A stretch of 64,000 nt of DNA from positions 372,001-436,000 of the forward strand of contig OZ037862.1 of the NCBI GenBank assembly GCA_964035575.1, given 5' to 3'. Positions 61,899 to 64,000 of the stretch are shown here, in pieces. Position 1 is the first letter of the stretch, and each line of letters opens with the position of its first letter. Origin of the DNA: Rhynchopus sp. YZ270_cl-10. Taxonomy: Eukaryota; Euglenozoa; Diplonemea; Diplonemida; Diplonemidae. The notes beneath the pieces are model-generated. The model saw nothing but the letters and a program-made list of their open reading frames with translations, had not been told where the DNA came from and ran no database searches. Both the position numbers and the translations under genes were made by a program.

Positions 61899-63379
61899 GA
61901 CTATAAAGGCTCTACTGCGTAAAGGGTGAATATGGTGTTGTGATGTGATGTGATGTGCAGGTATGTGTAACGAAGGCAAGAGTAAAACCCCGAAGATAAT
62001 AGCAACCCGTTTGGACCGCGGTGCAATGGCTCATACACCTTATTACACAGAACTGACAAATGGAAGTGTGAACGTCTGGACAAAAACAAAAATGCCTTTT
62101 TTAATTACGTGGCGTTGCCACTTTATGTGCGCAATCACCTTTGTTTCTTTTTTGCCAATGATGGACCCACCCATCCTGCTTGCTCCGTCCGCAAGGTGCA
62201 AGGAGCAACTGCAGGATGGGTGTGCCGTCTCACTGTCGCTGGGATGGGGGAGATATGGGGAACTCATTTGGGGAATGGAGCCAGAGGAGAATCCTCTTTT
62301 ATTGTGTGCCACGTAGCAGCTGTTGTGTGGCAATGGTCAGAGATGGTGACGCAGACGCACACAAACGCAAAGTGCAAAACACAGGATGCCATCCTGAGAA
62401 CACTTGAGTCAGAACAGAGGAGGCAAACCTGGAGAAGAATCACAAATTATGACTAAAAAAAGGAGGACGTTAAATTGTACACTGAGAAGAGAGTGAATTT
62501 AAAAAGAACTGAGACAGGCTCCGGATCAGAAACGAATACTAAAAAAAAAAAAAAAGAGACGCGTAACGTGCAATGCACCTTGGGGGTTGGGGGCATGCAC
62601 ACACACACATAAACACATAGCAAAGCTCAGACAAAGCGGATATTGTACTGTCACAACAAAACGAACGTTATTTTGTGGTATCGACGACCGCTGTGCCACG
62701 AAAAGACAGCGGTTCGTGTCGTACACAACGTGGTTCTCACACAATGTCACCTGAACGAGGTTTCTGCAAAACTACAAGCACAACACATCGAAAGAGCGTA
62801 ACCAAACTAGGACCTCCTCTTCTCTGCACAGCCAATGCTTTTTTCTTTCTTCTTTATACTCAGACAGCATTCGCGTAACTGGGAAGATCAATCAGGGCAG
62901 CCCTTACAGGCACATGCTGAAGTCGTGACACGCGCACTTTTATTCCAGCCAATGATGGGATGTGGAGGGAAGAGGGGGCGTGGGGCTAAGACTGGTACAC
63001 ACAGTGACCCGGTGAACACCATGATTGGCTTTTTTTTTTTACTAGAATATTTACTAGGAAAATGACTGGCATGTGCCAGTAAAATGCTAGAGAAATTTTG
63101 TTCCATTAAAAATGCCAGTCTTGATAATGACAACGTCGCCGTGTAGATTTGAAACTTCAAAACTGTATTCGACATTTATTTCATATACTTTCGTTTCTAA
63201 ACGAAAAGAAGTATATGTAGTGTATTGGACATTTGCAAAAAAAAAAAGGGGGGCAGTGTGCTGTTGGGTCTTCGCATTCCTTTTAACACAAAAGGAAAAA
63301 GTTGGACCTCAGCATCTCGTACTTAGTCACCTTTGAAAAAGAAGTACAAAGTGGAATATGAATACGCCTCACGTACATA
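61899..63379. other. Spacer between copy C2 and the transposon
   Basis: No gene accepted. A + strand frame at 62,109-62,456 has no recognisable domain. One HP1 copy lies at 63,298, close to the transposon end. Confidence 0.55.
63298..63334 (-). repeat. HP1 hairpin copy
   Basis: Left arm AAGTTGGACCTCAGC, loop ATCTCGT, right arm ACTTAGTCACCTT, about 45 bp outside the transposon's inverted repeat. Confidence 0.6.
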
Positions 63380-64000
63380 CAGTGTGACACAGAATTAATG
63401 GCCGATGACGACATTTTGTAAAAATTGTTATATTATTCTAAAAAATAGGCAAAATTTGACTCATTTCATTGCATTTTCAACTGGCCGTGTATGAAAAGTG
63501 TGTGTGTGGGGAAAATATTAACATGGAAATATCCCTTTTTGGTAAAAAAGGGTGTATGTGTAAAAAAAAAAAAATACAGTGTAGCAGTACAAACGAGTGG
63601 GTGCACAAAAATAAATAGAGCATGCATTAGTATTTTGTGTGCATTCCGTTGGAATTGCGAACTGCGTCTAGGCGTCGTGGCATTGACATGATGTAACGTG
63701 CAACGAAGCTATTGTCCATCTTGGACCATTCCTTGTTGATGGCACGTTTAAGTGCTGACACGTCTTTGGGCTCCCGTTCGTTGACTGCAGTCTGCAGCTT
63801 GGCCCACAGGTTCTCAATAGGATTGAGATCAGGGGAGTTGCCTGGCCAGTCAGCTTTAGGGAGGAACGAGAAAGGTTGGGAGGAGAGGAATGCTTGAGTA
63901 ACGTTCGCAGTGTGGCAGGGTGCCCCATCCTGCTGAAACGTGTAGCTACTGTCAGGCAGGAGTTCTTTTATTTCTTTGAGCGCTTTCTGTAAGACGAGCG
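63380..64000 (-). mobile_element. Tc1/mariner-like DNA transposon, 3' part (right side beyond the window)
   Basis: The end starts CAGTGTGACACAGAATTAAT at 63,380, directly after a TA (63,378-63,379) as expected for a TA-target insertion. A ~245-bp non-coding stretch follows, then the transposase 3' end. The other inverted repeat lies outside the window, so completeness cannot be judged. Confidence 0.8.
63627..64000 (-). CDS. Tc1/mariner-family transposase, C-terminal 123 residues
   Basis: The frame is open from the window edge (64,000) to TAA at 63,627-63,629. It contains YTFQQDGAPCHTAN, with the second catalytic Asp, and ADWPGNSPDLNPIENLWAKL, with the third acidic residue, Glu. I count 37 residues between that Asp and Glu, which would place it with DD37E-type elements rather than classic DD34E Tc1 or DD34D mariner. 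The C-terminus is MDNSFVARYIMSMPRRLDAV followed by a short basic tail. No stop interrupts the visible part. It cuts and pastes DNA at TA sites. Confidence 0.93.
   Translation of the reverse strand, partial: LVLQKALKEIKELLPDSSYTFQQDGAPCHTANVTQAFLSSQPFSFLPKADWPGNSPDLNPIENLWAKLQTAVNEREPKDVSALKRAINKEWSKMDNSFVARYIMSMPRRLDAVRNSNGMHTKY

Noticed and set aside
62109-62456. + strand frame that at first suggested the tail of a LINE-like element
   Set aside because: No reverse transcriptase, RNase H or zinc-knuckle motif could be found.
1-64000. CRISPR arrays, rRNA genes and bacterial-type operons
   Set aside because: None seen; repeats are dispersed hairpins without regular spacers, and the genes have spliceosomal introns.

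Overview
This window is nuclear DNA from a unicellular eukaryote. The evidence is spliceosomal introns with a strict GTATG donor and a (C)ACAG acceptor, core histones, an EF-hand protein and a Tc1/mariner-type transposon. Genes use mostly C- or G-ending codons and are separated by long A/T/G/C homopolymer-rich spacers. Every gene I can support lies on the minus strand. The organism cannot be named from the sequence. The short GTATGT...CACACAG introns would suit an anaerobic protist such as a metamonad, but that is only a guess.

Layout, left to right: (1) 1-340, the 5' end of an unknown gene running off the left edge. (2) 341-5,292, gene-poor DNA with dispersed small hairpins and a 942-bp element with terminal inverted repeats. 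(3) 5,293-7,243, a three-exon predicted type I membrane protein. (4) 8,037-9,956, a PDZ-like plus six-EF-hand protein. (5) 12,528-42,458, six tandem membrane pyrophosphatase genes (two of type A, four of type B) with an animal-type secreted transglutaminase between the third and fourth B copies. (6) 45,260-61,898, two almost identical type C pyrophosphatase genes flanking an 11-gene histone cluster (H2A, H3 variant, H3, H1-like, H4, H2B, then a second H2A, H3, H1-like, H4, H2B set). (7) 63,380-64,000, one end of a Tc1/mariner-like transposon.

The eight pyrophosphatase genes dominate the window. Each has a tiny, copy-specific first exon, a long second exon and a third exon. All carry the K+-dependence signature (GNTTAA...G), and all place the semi-conserved helix-6 glutamate where Na+-pumping pyrophosphatases have it, not where plant H+-pumps do. 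They also have an extra N-terminal membrane helix, a variable luminal domain with conserved cysteines, and an extra C-terminal helix. The array probably supplies PPi-driven Na+ (or Na+/H+) pumping in several paralogue flavours.

Non-coding signals stand out. A ~35-nt hairpin family (called HP1 here) with a conserved loop always lies in the same orientation. A second hairpin family (HP2) is rarer. A two-hairpin element follows every histone gene, and a CAGAT box lies 26-38 bp upstream of the ATG of all nine core histone genes.
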